Positions 25,842 through 35,103 of a DNA stretch of 64,000 nucleotides are shown in pieces. The notes beneath the pieces were generated by a model, which saw nothing but the letters and a program-made list of their open reading frames with translations, was not told the DNA's origin and did no database searches. The stretch's first letter is position 1; each line of letters begins with the position of its first letter. The stretch is from Cohnella sp. GbtcB17 (GTDB lineage Bacteria; Bacillota; Bacilli; Paenibacillales; Paenibacillaceae), in assembly GCF_019091135.1 (NCBI RefSeq), contig NZ_JAGXJW010000024.1, positions 1 through 64,000 on the forward strand. Reading direction: 5' to 3'. Both the position numbers and the translations under genes were made by a program.

Positions 25842-28800
25842 ATGTCCCTGTCCATACGAAAACGTTGGAGATTGACGCCGCGCAGGGCGGCGGTCGTTCT
25901 GCTGGCGCTGCTGCTTCTTTTGCCCGGCGTTCCGGGCGGCTTCACGGCCTATGCGGACACGACGCGCGACGCGTTCGCCACGCAGCAGGCCGAAGGATAC
26001 GACGCGGCGAACGCCGTCCGTATCACGGGCAACGTGATCAACGATCTGAGGGGCGGCAGTTGGGCCCGCTACGACGACGTCGACTTCGCCTCGGGCGCCA
26101 AGGACGTCGTCCTTAAGATCGGACTGCCGGCGAACGCCGCGGGCTACAAAGTAGAGATCAGGCTTGACGCGGTCGACGGGCAACTGATCGGCACGCTGAT
26201 CACGCAGTCGACGGGCGGCTACGGTACGCCTGCCGAACAGGCGACGACAGTCGAGACCGTCGGCGGCGTCCACGACGTTTTCCTAGTTTTCGTCGGGGGC
26301 GTCGGCATCGGCAATCTGGACTGGTTCAAGTTCAACAGCAGCTACAGCGTCACGGACACGGCGCCGCCCGTAACGACGGGCACCCTGGCCGGCGAGTATA
26401 CCGGCACCTATTACAAATCGGCGGTGACGGCGACGCTGTCCGCGATCGATTATTACAGCGGCGTCGCTTCGACGGTCTACAGCCTGGACGGGGGGACGAA
26501 CTGGCAGGCTTATTCAAGTCCGCTCAAATTCAATCTGGAAGGCGTCTACGAGCTGCGATACAAGTCGACCGATAAGGCGGGCAACACGGAGACTGCGAAA
26601 AGCCTGACGTTCACGCTCGACAATCTGCCGCTGCCGAGCCTGTTCCAGGTGACGCAGACGGTGCTCCCCGGCGAAATCGCGATGCTGATCGGCGAAAATC
26701 TGGGTACGGTGACGAGCGTCGTATACGAGCGGCTGGTCGACGACAACGTCGATGCGGCGGAACCCGCCTTCGTCCGTCTGCCGCATCCCGACGAGCCCTT
26801 CGATGCCGACGAAGATCCGCGCGCAGTGACGCCGGAATGGGAGGCGAACGTTGGCGAGACGCTCGGGTTAATTCAGCCCGGCCAGCAGTCGCTGAAGTTC
26901 AAGATTCCGGAAGACGCGGAGCCGGGCGTCTATGCCGTTCATCCGATCGTGGAAGGCAAGGAGACCCCGGTCATCTATCTCAATGCGCCCGATCTTGTCT
27001 GGGCGCAGGGCGATCAGGGCGTCTCCGCGACGCCGGGCGGCTGGGTGCGGCTGAACGGACGCAATCTGTCCGTGACGGGCAAAACGCCGCAGATCGTGCT
27101 GGAAGCCGTATCGGGCGGCGTTTTGACGCGGTTGGCCGCGTCCAAGACGCTCGACGCCTATTCGGTGGAGGCGACCCTGCCGCCGTCGCTCGCCGAAGGC
27201 GACTACCGGGTTTATGTGCACAACGGCACGGGCGGCGCGACCGCCTGGAGCAATTCGGCGCTGCTACATGTCGAAGCCGCGCAGGCTTGGCCGCAGACCG
27301 TATACAACGTGAAGGATTACGGCGCGACGGGCAACGGAACGACGAACGATACGGCCTCCGTCATGGACGCGCTGGAGGCAGCCGAAGCGGGCGGCGGCGG
27401 CATCGTCTACTTCCCGCGCGGCCGCTATCACCTCACGAGAGAGCTTGCCGTTCCGACCCGCACCGTCATCCGCGGCGAATCGCAGCGCCTGACCCAGGTG
27501 TTCTGGTCGCCCTACGAGTGGGAGCTGAACGAGCTGCCGACCGCGCTGCTGACGGGGACGCACGACTTTGCCGTCGAAGACATCTCCCTGCAGGCCACCC
27601 GTACCGGACATTTTATCGTGTCCGAGACGAATACGCCGACGGCCGGCAACGTCTTTATCCGCAGGGTTCGCATCAACGCGAATCCGTTCGCGGGGCACGT
27701 CTCGCCCGACGCCGAGAAGCTGATCGCGGACGAGATCCGCGCGCGGGGCACGATCGACGGGCTGCGCATCGGCGGCAAAAACGTGCAGATTGTGGACAGC
27801 TCCATCTATAGTCCGAACCGCCCGCTTAATCTGGACGACGCCGAGGGGGCGCTCGTCCGGGGCAATACGTTCTACAACGGCCTGTCGGGCTGGTATTCGC
27901 TAAGGGCGCCGGACCGCCTGATTTTCGAGGACAACCAGATCATCGGGGCCGATATGACTTCGACGGGCGGCGGCGTGGACAAACCGATCAACCATAAAGC
28001 GCAAAATATTTATTTCGCGCGGAACTCGTTCAAGAACTCCGTCGGCTGGGACCGCGAGGCGATGACGAACGACGGCGGCAGCGGCGCTTATTACGGCAAG
28101 ATCGGGGCGATCGACGGCACGACGCTGACCCTTCCGAACGGCGGCAGCGCCGCGTCATGGGTAGCGGGCACCTGGAATGGAGGCGGCGGCGTGTTCATCC
28201 TGTCGGGCAAGGGAGCGGGCCAATTCCGCGCCATCGTCAGCCATACAAAGGACGTCGTGACGCTGGACAGTCCGTTCGAGTTCCAGCCGGACGCGACCTC
28301 CGTCATCTCCATTACCGCGATCCAGCGCGACGGTATTTATGTAGGAAACACGTTCGACAACACCGGCTATTTTCAGTTCTACGGCGGCGCGGTCAACATG
28401 GTATTCGACGGCAACCGGCTGACGCAGGCCGGCGGCTTCAACGCCTGGGGACGGCTCCTGTACAACGGCTATCAGCCCGATTGGTACATCGACGTCGTCG
28501 GCAATACGTTCGAGGACGGCAATTATTCGCACTTCTACGGCATCAACGACCGCTGGTCCGGCAGCACGACGCTGCGGATCACGGCGCAGGGCAACGATAC
28601 GCTGCAGATCGGCACGACGGTCCGGCGCAATCAGCTGAAGGATGCCAGCACGATCTCGATCGCGGGCGGCACGCCGCTCAGCAGCATGCGGGATATCGTC
28701 GTCAGCGGCAATGCGATCCAGGACGCGGCCAAGGGCATCTCGGTATTCGGGGGCGTCGAGGGCGTCGTGCTGGACGGCAATCAGTACACCGGCGTCGCGG

Positions 28801-28862
28801 CGCCGCTCACGGTGACGCAGCAGCTGCTGGACGGCGGCAAGGTGCTTGTGCTGCCGGATTAA
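25842..28862 (+). CDS. Secreted multidomain beta-helix protein, pectate-lyase-3 superfamily
   Basis: 1006 residues. A signal peptide to about residue 40 (GFTAYA) is followed by a CBM6-like beta-sandwich to about 170 and an Ig-like OmpL47-type domain (about 175-260; YSLDGGTNWQAY, YELRYKSTDKAGN). A further IPT-like region follows. The right-handed beta-helix begins near residue 490 with VYNVKDYGATGNGTTNDTAS, the hallmark of the Pectate_lyase_3 superfamily. This fold covers polysaccharide lyases and hydrolases acting on pectin, alginate and other uronate or branched glycans; the substrate is not determinable. ATG 25842 has CGGGAGG upstream. It probably supplies fragments for importer 2 and the cytoplasmic glycosidases downstream. 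Confidence 0.82.
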   Translation: MSLSIRKRWRLTPRRAAVVLLALLLLLPGVPGGFTAYADTTRDAFATQQAEGYDAANAVRITGNVINDLRGGSWARYDDVDFASGAKDVVLKIGLPANAAGYKVEIRLDAVDGQLIGTLITQSTGGYGTPAEQATTVETVGGVHDVFLVFVGGVGIGNLDWFKFNSSYSVTDTAPPVTTGTLAGEYTGTYYKSAVTATLSAIDYYSGVASTVYSLDGGTNWQAYSSPLKFNLEGVYELRYKSTDKAGNTETAKSLTFTLDNLPLPSLFQVTQTVLPGEIAMLIGENLGTVTSVVYERLVDDNVDAAEPAFVRLPHPDEPFDADEDPRAVTPEWEANVGETLGLIQPGQQSLKFKIPEDAEPGVYAVHPIVEGKETPVIYLNAPDLVWAQGDQGVSATPGGWVRLNGRNLSVTGKTPQIVLEAVSGGVLTRLAASKTLDAYSVEATLPPSLAEGDYRVYVHNGTGGATAWSNSALLHVEAAQAWPQTVYNVKDYGATGNGTTNDTASVMDALEAAEAGGGGIVYFPRGRYHLTRELAVPTRTVIRGESQRLTQVFWSPYEWELNELPTALLTGTHDFAVEDISLQATRTGHFIVSETNTPTAGNVFIRRVRINANPFAGHVSPDAEKLIADEIRARGTIDGLRIGGKNVQIVDSSIYSPNRPLNLDDAEGALVRGNTFYNGLSGWYSLRAPDRLIFEDNQIIGADMTSTGGGVDKPINHKAQNIYFARNSFKNSVGWDREAMTNDGGSGAYYGKIGAIDGTTLTLPNGGSAASWVAGTWNGGGGVFILSGKGAGQFRAIVSHTKDVVTLDSPFEFQPDATSVISITAIQRDGIYVGNTFDNTGYFQFYGGAVNMVFDGNRLTQAGGFNAWGRLLYNGYQPDWYIDVVGNTFEDGNYSHFYGINDRWSGSTTLRITAQGNDTLQIGTTVRRNQLKDASTISIAGGTPLSSMRDIVVSGNAIQDAAKGISVFGGVEGVVLDGNQYTGVAAPLTVTQQLLDGGKVLVLPD

Positions 28863-28895
28863 CGCGGCCGGCTATTTAAAAGGAACGCAGAACGA

Positions 28896-28930
28896 CGGCG
28901 CTTCGAGCCGCTCGAAGCGCCGAGCTTTTT
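28896..28930 (+). terminator. Strong rho-independent terminator
   Basis: CGGCGCTTCGAG-CCG-CTCGAAGCGCCG is a perfect 12-bp stem followed by AGCTTTTT. It ends the secreted beta-helix transcript 22 bases before the GH2 start. Confidence 0.85.
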
Positions 28931-28951
28931 GAAAAGCGGGAGGACGGCATC

Positions 28952-31918
28952 ATGGTCATGAAGCTAACGGGCATCGGCGTCAATACGCGCGCCGGAGAAG
29001 ATTCCGAATACAGAACGGTACGATCGCTGGACGGCCGTTGGCGCCTGCAACTGGATCCCGTCAACGCGGGGATGGCCGAAGGCTGGGCGTCGCGGCCGCT
29101 TCGGGGAGACTGGCATTGCGAGGTGCCGGGCTGCATTCAGAAAGTAAAGGAGCTGGGGGAGGCTTATCCGTCGGTCGTCGGCATGCCGAACGCCTATCTC
29201 GGGACGGCATGGCTGGAGACGGACTTCGAGGTGCCCGAGTTGACGGACAGGCGGCAATTGTGGCTGAAATGCGGGGGGATCGCCCCCGCCGCTCACCTCT
29301 GGGTGAACGGCATGTATGTCGGCTACCATGCCTACGCGCCCGTCAGCGCAAAGTGGAATATAACGGACATGGTACGTTCCGGTCGGTCGGCCCGGGTCAC
29401 TGCAGCGATCGTCGAGGAGGATATCGGGCTGCTCGGGGGGCTTCGCTTCGGCGAGGTGTTCTGGTCCGGACTGTACCGGTCGGTCGAGATCGAGACGGCA
29501 GGATCGGTCCGCATCGAGGAGCTATGGCTTCGTCCGGACGCGGCGAACGGGCGGCTTGCGATATCGGGCTGTATTTATAACGACAGCGCGGAGCCGGCCC
29601 TGCTGACGCCTTCGGCTAGCGTGGCGGCGTGGCGAGAGGAAGAGGCGGCTTCGGCGGCCGGGAGGTCATGGTCGGCATCGGGCGAAGCGGTCGAAGTCGG
29701 CCCGGACGGGAAAGCGGCGTTTGCGCTGACCGTAGACATGCCGGATGCCGACCGATGGAGCTGCGAAGCGCCGACGCTCTATGTTGCTTCTGTCGCGCTG
29801 CATGACGGAGCGCGGCCGGTAGACGCTCGCAGGGAGCGCTTCGGCTTGCGCGACTTTAGAGCCGACGGATCGGCGCTCAAGCTGAACGGACGGCCCTTCC
29901 TCGCGCGCGGCACGGGACAGGAATACTTCTCTCCGACGATCAGTCCGCTGACGGATCGCGGCATCATCCGGCAGCGCTGGTATTCGCTGCGCGAACACGG
30001 CTTCAACTTTTTTCGCTGCCACACCTACACGCCCACCCCGGAAGAGCTGGAAACCGCCGACGAGCTCGGCATCCTGCTCGTGTCGGAGATCGGGCTTGTC
30101 TCGAACTTCGGCGGGACCTTTCCTTTTGCCGAAGCGGCGGACGTGCTGGCCGCGCACGTCGCGCAGACGCGCAACCATCCGTCGCTCGCCGTCTATTGCC
30201 TCGGCAACGAGGGCAGCCAGCTCATGGTTCACCGGCAGGAAGACCGCGAGCGGGCGGAGGCGGGCTACCGGATCATTAAGCGGCATGCGCCGGACCATGT
30301 CGGGATGATTGCCTTCGGTATGCAGGGGGAGCTGCCGGATCTGCCGAACGACGCGGAGAGTCCGCATCTGTGGGGCCATGAATTCAGGCTCGCGTACGAC
30401 GGGCTCAGCCGGATTCCATGGCGGCTGCTGGACCGTCTGGCGTCAGAGAAGCCGACGATCGTGCACGAATACGGCAAGTTCGGCGTCTGGCCCGATCCGC
30501 GGGAGGAGACGGTCTACCCGCCGAACGGGTACGCCGCCTCGTACGGGAGACGGGGCGGGGAGGCGCTTGCCGCCGCCGGTATGGCGGAGCTGGAGGCTGC
30601 CATCGTCCATAGCTCCAGAGCGCTGAGCCATCTTTGCACGCGCACGTCCATCGAGATGGCAAGGCGGCAGCCCGGCATGGACGGCTATGTCATGTGGACT
30701 TTTTTCCGCCATGGCAATCGCAACGCCGGACTCGCGGACGACATGGGCTTGCGAGGAGACACGGACCCATCGGTCTATCGCGAAGGCTGCAATGCGCCGC
30801 TGGCCGTACTGATCGACCGGGATTACGAGGGGCGCACGCTGCGAGGCGGAGCTTGGATCTCGCTCGGTATCCATCTGTCGAATTATTCGGGTATCGATGT
30901 GCGGTCGGCTGCGATCGCGTGGCGCTTTGCCACCGGCGACGGGTCGGAGCTGCTGGCCGGCCGCATCGAAGGGATCGGCTGCCCGGACGGCGCGAACGGG
31001 CAGGCAGGCGCGATCGAGGCGTCGCTGCCCGACGTCTTGGGGCCGGAGAAACTGACGCTTTCCGTGCGGGTGCTAGCGATGGGAGAGACGGGAGAGCGGG
31101 AGCTGGCCGCCAACTCCTGGCCGTTCTGGGCGTTTCCGTCGCGCCGGGAGAAGCAGGGGGACTTGATCGTCTGCGACTTCGCCGACCGGGCGTTCGGCCT
31201 GCAATTCCGCGCGCATGTACCCGGGGCCGTGCAGCTCGCGGATTACGATTCGATGCTGCGCGGCTGCCGTTCCTGGACGGGGCCGGACGCGGCGGCGGCG
31301 CTCGATCTCGTCCGTCCGTCTATCTATGTGACGGACCGGCTGGACGAGACGTGCCGCTTGTTTCTGGCGCGCGGGGTTCCCGCGCTGCTGCTGGGCGGCG
31401 GCTCGCTGCCGGCAGACTGGCTGCCGCCGCTGCATCCGCCAGGCCCGATGGCCTTCCAGTATCATCGCCAGTTCACGAGCTTCCGAGCGGGCTGGGACCG
31501 AGGCAACATCGCCACGCTTGTGCATGCGGATCCCGTCCTGGGCGATTTTCCGCACGACGGCTGGTGCGACGCGCAGTTTTACGGCATGATCCAGGACGCC
31601 GATCCGCTGCGCGTCCAGGCGGTCGCCAGAGACGTTGGGGCGCCTTGCCGGACACTGATCCGTTCCGTCCCGCGGCTGCAGACCGACGAATCGAATTCGG
31701 TCGTCCTGCAGGATCCGAACGCCCGGAACGTGCAGAAGAAGTGGGTCGTCCGTCACATCGCCACCGAGGAGCGCGCCTACCTGCTGCGGGCCGACGTGGA
31801 CGGAACGGCGCTTACGATATGCTCGCTTCGGCTGTTCGACGACCCCGCGGGCGAATATTTGCTGACCCGGCTGCTGCGGCATCCCGGACGGACAACGAAG
31901 GAGGAATCCGGCCAATGA
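28952..31918 (+). CDS. Glycoside hydrolase family 2 (beta-galactosidase/beta-glucuronidase-like)
   Basis: 988 residues, no signal peptide. An N-terminal sugar-binding jelly roll (about 25-180) and an Ig-like domain precede the TIM barrel, with acid/base Glu420 in LGNEG and nucleophile Glu506 in VHEYG, the standard GH2 pair. The C-terminal 350 residues are longer than in simple GH2 enzymes and include beta-rich accessory domains. It is likely cytoplasmic and removes a terminal beta-linked sugar from imported oligosaccharides. GGGAGG precedes ATG 28952. Its last codons overlap the GH29 gene in an ATGA. Confidence 0.88.
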   Translation: MVMKLTGIGVNTRAGEDSEYRTVRSLDGRWRLQLDPVNAGMAEGWASRPLRGDWHCEVPGCIQKVKELGEAYPSVVGMPNAYLGTAWLETDFEVPELTDRRQLWLKCGGIAPAAHLWVNGMYVGYHAYAPVSAKWNITDMVRSGRSARVTAAIVEEDIGLLGGLRFGEVFWSGLYRSVEIETAGSVRIEELWLRPDAANGRLAISGCIYNDSAEPALLTPSASVAAWREEEAASAAGRSWSASGEAVEVGPDGKAAFALTVDMPDADRWSCEAPTLYVASVALHDGARPVDARRERFGLRDFRADGSALKLNGRPFLARGTGQEYFSPTISPLTDRGIIRQRWYSLREHGFNFFRCHTYTPTPEELETADELGILLVSEIGLVSNFGGTFPFAEAADVLAAHVAQTRNHPSLAVYCLGNEGSQLMVHRQEDRERAEAGYRIIKRHAPDHVGMIAFGMQGELPDLPNDAESPHLWGHEFRLAYDGLSRIPWRLLDRLASEKPTIVHEYGKFGVWPDPREETVYPPNGYAASYGRRGGEALAAAGMAELEAAIVHSSRALSHLCTRTSIEMARRQPGMDGYVMWTFFRHGNRNAGLADDMGLRGDTDPSVYREGCNAPLAVLIDRDYEGRTLRGGAWISLGIHLSNYSGIDVRSAAIAWRFATGDGSELLAGRIEGIGCPDGANGQAGAIEASLPDVLGPEKLTLSVRVLAMGETGERELAANSWPFWAFPSRREKQGDLIVCDFADRAFGLQFRAHVPGAVQLADYDSMLRGCRSWTGPDAAAALDLVRPSIYVTDRLDETCRLFLARGVPALLLGGGSLPADWLPPLHPPGPMAFQYHRQFTSFRAGWDRGNIATLVHADPVLGDFPHDGWCDAQFYGMIQDADPLRVQAVARDVGAPCRTLIRSVPRLQTDESNSVVLQDPNARNVQKKWVVRHIATEERAYLLRADVDGTALTICSLRLFDDPAGEYLLTRLLRHPGRTTKEESGQ

Positions 31919-33183
31919 CGACAAATGCGCTGCCAGTTCCGAGCCGGGCGCAGCTGCGCTGGCAGGACTGGGAGCTCGGGATGTTCTGCCACTTCGGCAT
32001 CAATACGTTCACGGGCAACGAATGGGGAGACGGCACCGATTCCCCGGCGCTTTTCAACCCGTCCGCGTTCGACTCCCGCCAGTGGGCGGACGTAGCCGTG
32101 CGCGCGGGCTTCAAGTATTTGATCCTGACGGCGAAGCATCATGACGGCTTCTGCCTGTGGCCGACCCGGACGACGGATTACTCGGTCAAGTCAAGTCCTT
32201 GGCGGAATGGTAAAGGTGATGTCGTTCGCGAAGTAGCGGACGCCTGCCGGGAGGCGGGGCTCGGCTTCGGTCTTTATCTGTCGCCGTGGGACCGCCATGA
32301 ACCGCGTTATGCGGACAAGGAGGCGTACGACGACTTTTATGCGGAGCAGCTCGAGGAGCTGCTGACGGGCTACGGTCCGCTGGTCGAGGTCTGGTTCGAC
32401 GGCGCGGGATCGGAAGGTAGAGCTTACGACTGGCGGCGCATCATCGGTCTGGTTGAGCGTCACCAGTCGGATGCCATGCGGTTCAACATGGGCGTGCCGA
32501 CGATTCGGTGGGTCGGCAACGAGGACGGCGTCGCGCCTTATCCGTGCTGGAACGCGGCTTCGGAAGCGCGTACGAGCATGTTCACCAAGGATATGCTCAC
32601 CTGGCTGCCGGAGACGCCGCGCTGGGTGCCCGCCGAATGCGACGTGCCCATTCGCAGGCAGTCCTGGTTCTGGCGCGAAGGCGGCGAGAGCAAGCTGTAC
32701 ACCGACGACGAGCTGATCGACATTTATTACCGGTCGGTCGGGCACGGCTGCAATCTGCTCATGAATCTCGCGCCGGACGATCGCGGACGCATCCCGGATG
32801 CGGACGCGCAAGCCGCCATCCGTCTGTTCGACGAAATGCGAAGGCGCTTCGGCCGGCCGCTGGCCGAATGGTCCGGAGGCGCCGGAGGTTACGAGACGCT
32901 ACTGGCATTCGACGGACCGCTTCGATTCGATCATGCGATCATCGCCGAGGATCTCTCGTACGGCGAACGCGTTCGTTCGTACGTGCTGGAGGCGCTGGCC
33001 GAAGACGGCGAATGGGCGGAGCTGGCGCACGGCAGCGCGATCGGACACAAGAAGATCGACGAGTTCCCGGTGGCTTCGGCAATCGCCGTGAGGCTGCGCG
33101 TACTTGAGGCGGACGCGTCGCCGATGATCCGCAGTTTGGCCGTATACGGCGTATTCCACGACAGAAAAGGGAGAATGGAATGA
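31915..33183 (+). CDS. Alpha-L-fucosidase, GH29
   Basis: 422 residues, no signal peptide, so probably cytoplasmic. The barrel shows [21 protein letters not shown] and probable nucleophile Asp162 in EVWFDG, all typical of GH29. A C-terminal beta-sandwich (about 330-422) follows. It releases L-fucose from alpha-linked positions on imported glycan fragments. The ATG overlaps the GH2 stop by four bases, and its own stop overlaps the next gene in the same way, showing tight translational coupling. AAGGAGG lies about ten bases upstream. An in-frame extension into the GH2 gene is an artefact. Confidence 0.92.
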   Translation: MTTNALPVPSRAQLRWQDWELGMFCHFGINTFTGNEWGDGTDSPALFNPSAFDSRQWADVAVRAGFKYLILTAKHHDGFCLWPTRTTDYSVKSSPWRNGKGDVVREVADACREAGLGFGLYLSPWDRHEPRYADKEAYDDFYAEQLEELLTGYGPLVEVWFDGAGSEGRAYDWRRIIGLVERHQSDAMRFNMGVPTIRWVGNEDGVAPYPCWNAASEARTSMFTKDMLTWLPETPRWVPAECDVPIRRQSWFWREGGESKLYTDDELIDIYYRSVGHGCNLLMNLAPDDRGRIPDADAQAAIRLFDEMRRRFGRPLAEWSGGAGGYETLLAFDGPLRFDHAIIAEDLSYGERVRSYVLEALAEDGEWAELAHGSAIGHKKIDEFPVASAIAVRLRVLEADASPMIRSLAVYGVFHDRKGRME

Positions 33184-35078
33184 ACGAAATGAAGACGTCG
33201 GCGGATCGGGGCGAGGCGCATCGGACGCAGTGGCAGCGCAAGGAGCCGGAAGGGGTGCCGGATCGGCGCGCGCGAACGAAGCTGCAGACGCAGCTTGTCG
33301 TGGCGGGCGGCGGTCCATCCGGCGTCGCGGCTGCGCTGGCCGCAGCGCGGGGCGGCGCCAAGGTCGTTTTGTGTCAGGACCGGTCGGTGCTTGGCGGCAA
33401 CGCCTCCTCGGAGATCCGCATGCATATGGTAGGCTCCTCTTATCGGGGAAGCGAGCTGTCGACCGAAGCGCGGGAGACGGGCATCGTGGAAGAGCTCGTG
33501 CTGGAGTGCGCGGCGCGCAATCCCCAGCGCAACGCCAACATGCTCGACCTGATCTTGTACGAGAAGTGCCGGGCGGAGCCGAACCTGACGCTGATGCTGA
33601 ACACGACGGTCGTCGGCGTCCGCATGGATGGGGACCGTATCGCTGCCGTTTATGCCAACCGGGAGAGCACGGAGGATTTTTTTGAGCTGGAAGCCGAACT
33701 GTTCGCAGATTGCACCGGCGACGGGCGGCTCGGTTATGAGGCCGGAGCATGGTTTACGACGGGACGGGAAGCCGCGGAGGAATACGGGGAATCAGCGGCC
33801 GGGGCGAACCGCGACGCCTATCGACTCGGCTCGTCGCTCATGTTCACGTCCAGGGACATGGGGCGTCCGATGCCCTTCGTCGCGCCACCCTGGGCGCGCA
33901 AGTTCACGGAGGAAGATCTGCGGCTGCGGGGCCACGATACGTGGGAGTACGGCTATTGGTGGATCGAGTTCGGCGGCACGATGGACACGATCAAGGACAA
34001 CGAGCGAATCCGGGACGAGTTGCTCGCCATCATGCTGGGCGTCTGGGATCATATCAAAAACAGCGGCAACCATCCCGAGTCGGCCAACTGGGCGTTCGAC
34101 TGGTTCGGCTTCCTGCCGGGCAAGCGGGAGTCGCGCCGCTTCATCGGCCGGCATGTGCTCACGCAGAACGACATCGAAAGCGCGGCCGACTTCGACGACG
34201 TCATCGCGTACGGCGGCTGGCCGATGGACACCCATCCGCCCGAGGGCATTGACGCGAAGGACGAAAACCCGTGCGATCAGCCGCACACGCCTTACATGTA
34301 CGGCATCCCGCTGCGCGCGCTCGTCAGCCGCAACGTCCGCAATTTGCTGTTCGCGGGACGTAATCTGTCGGCGACGCATATCGCCTTTTCCAGCACGCGC
34401 GTCATGGCGACCTGCGCCGCGGTCGGCGAAGGGCTCGGCACCTATGCCGCCGTCGCGCTGACCGGCAAGTCCGGCGCATTCGCAGCCGACGCCTGGCGCG
34501 ATCCCGCCACCGTGGCCGAAACGCAGCAGCGTCTGCTCCGGCAAGGCGCGTACTTGCCGGGCGTGACGCTAGCGGACCGCAACCTGGCCGCGGAGGCGCG
34601 TATCGCCGCCTCCTCCGAGCAGCGGGACGGGCCTGCCGGCGCCGTCGTAGACGGTCATACGCGCACGGTCGCCGGGCCCAGGGGCGTACGGCCGGATCTG
34701 GCCGTGCCGGGCTCCCATCGCTGGATGTCCGACCCGTCCGACCCCGCGCCCTGGATCGAGCTCGTCTGGGATACGCCGATCGCCTTGCGCCGAGTTACGC
34801 TCGTGTTCGATACAGGACTGCACCGCGTGCTCACCCTGTCGCAGTCGGACGCGGCCCAGCCCCTCATGGTGTGGGGACCGCAGCCGGAGACGTTGAAGGC
34901 GCTGCGGGCGGTCGCGCAGACGGAACGGGGCGAGGTGGAGATCGGCCGGCTGGCTGGCAACTATCAGCGGCAGGTCCGGTTCGAGACGGAGCTGACCGGC
35001 GTCACCCGGCTTCGACTGTCCGAGCTGGAGACGAACGGTCTCGACCACGCGCGCATCGTGGAGATTCGCTGCGAATGA
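33180..35078 (+). CDS. FAD-dependent oxidoreductase with C-terminal beta domain
   Basis: 632 residues. The dinucleotide motif [11 protein letters not shown] (from about residue 43) and [12 protein letters not shown] mark the FAD_oxidored family (Pfam PF12831 type). The region [20 protein letters not shown] closes the FAD site. Residues from about 470 form a discoidin-like beta-sandwich ([21 protein letters not shown]). These proteins recur in glycosidase operons, but their reactions are mostly unproven. An oxidation of a sugar hydroxyl that helps cleave a resistant glycoside is a plausible role (inference). It overlaps the fucosidase gene by four bases. No signal peptide. Confidence 0.85.
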   Translation: MNEMKTSADRGEAHRTQWQRKEPEGVPDRRARTKLQTQLVVAGGGPSGVAAALAAARGGAKVVLCQDRSVLGGNASSEIRMHMVGSSYRGSELSTEARETGIVEELVLECAARNPQRNANMLDLILYEKCRAEPNLTLMLNTTVVGVRMDGDRIAAVYANRESTEDFFELEAELFADCTGDGRLGYEAGAWFTTGREAAEEYGESAAGANRDAYRLGSSLMFTSRDMGRPMPFVAPPWARKFTEEDLRLRGHDTWEYGYWWIEFGGTMDTIKDNERIRDELLAIMLGVWDHIKNSGNHPESANWAFDWFGFLPGKRESRRFIGRHVLTQNDIESAADFDDVIAYGGWPMDTHPPEGIDAKDENPCDQPHTPYMYGIPLRALVSRNVRNLLFAGRNLSATHIAFSSTRVMATCAAVGEGLGTYAAVALTGKSGAFAADAWRDPATVAETQQRLLRQGAYLPGVTLADRNLAAEARIAASSEQRDGPAGAVVDGHTRTVAGPRGVRPDLAVPGSHRWMSDPSDPAPWIELVWDTPIALRRVTLVFDTGLHRVLTLSQSDAAQPLMVWGPQPETLKALRAVAQTERGEVEIGRLAGNYQRQVRFETELTGVTRLRLSELETNGLDHARIVEIRCE

Positions 35079-35103
35079 CAGGCGCATATTTAACGGAGGG
35101 GCG

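Noticed and set aside
30634-31914. In-frame N-terminal extension of the fucosidase into the GH2 gene
   Set aside because: The extension is Arg/Ala-rich shadow sequence; the GH29 fold begins just after ATG 31915, which has AAGGAGG upstream.
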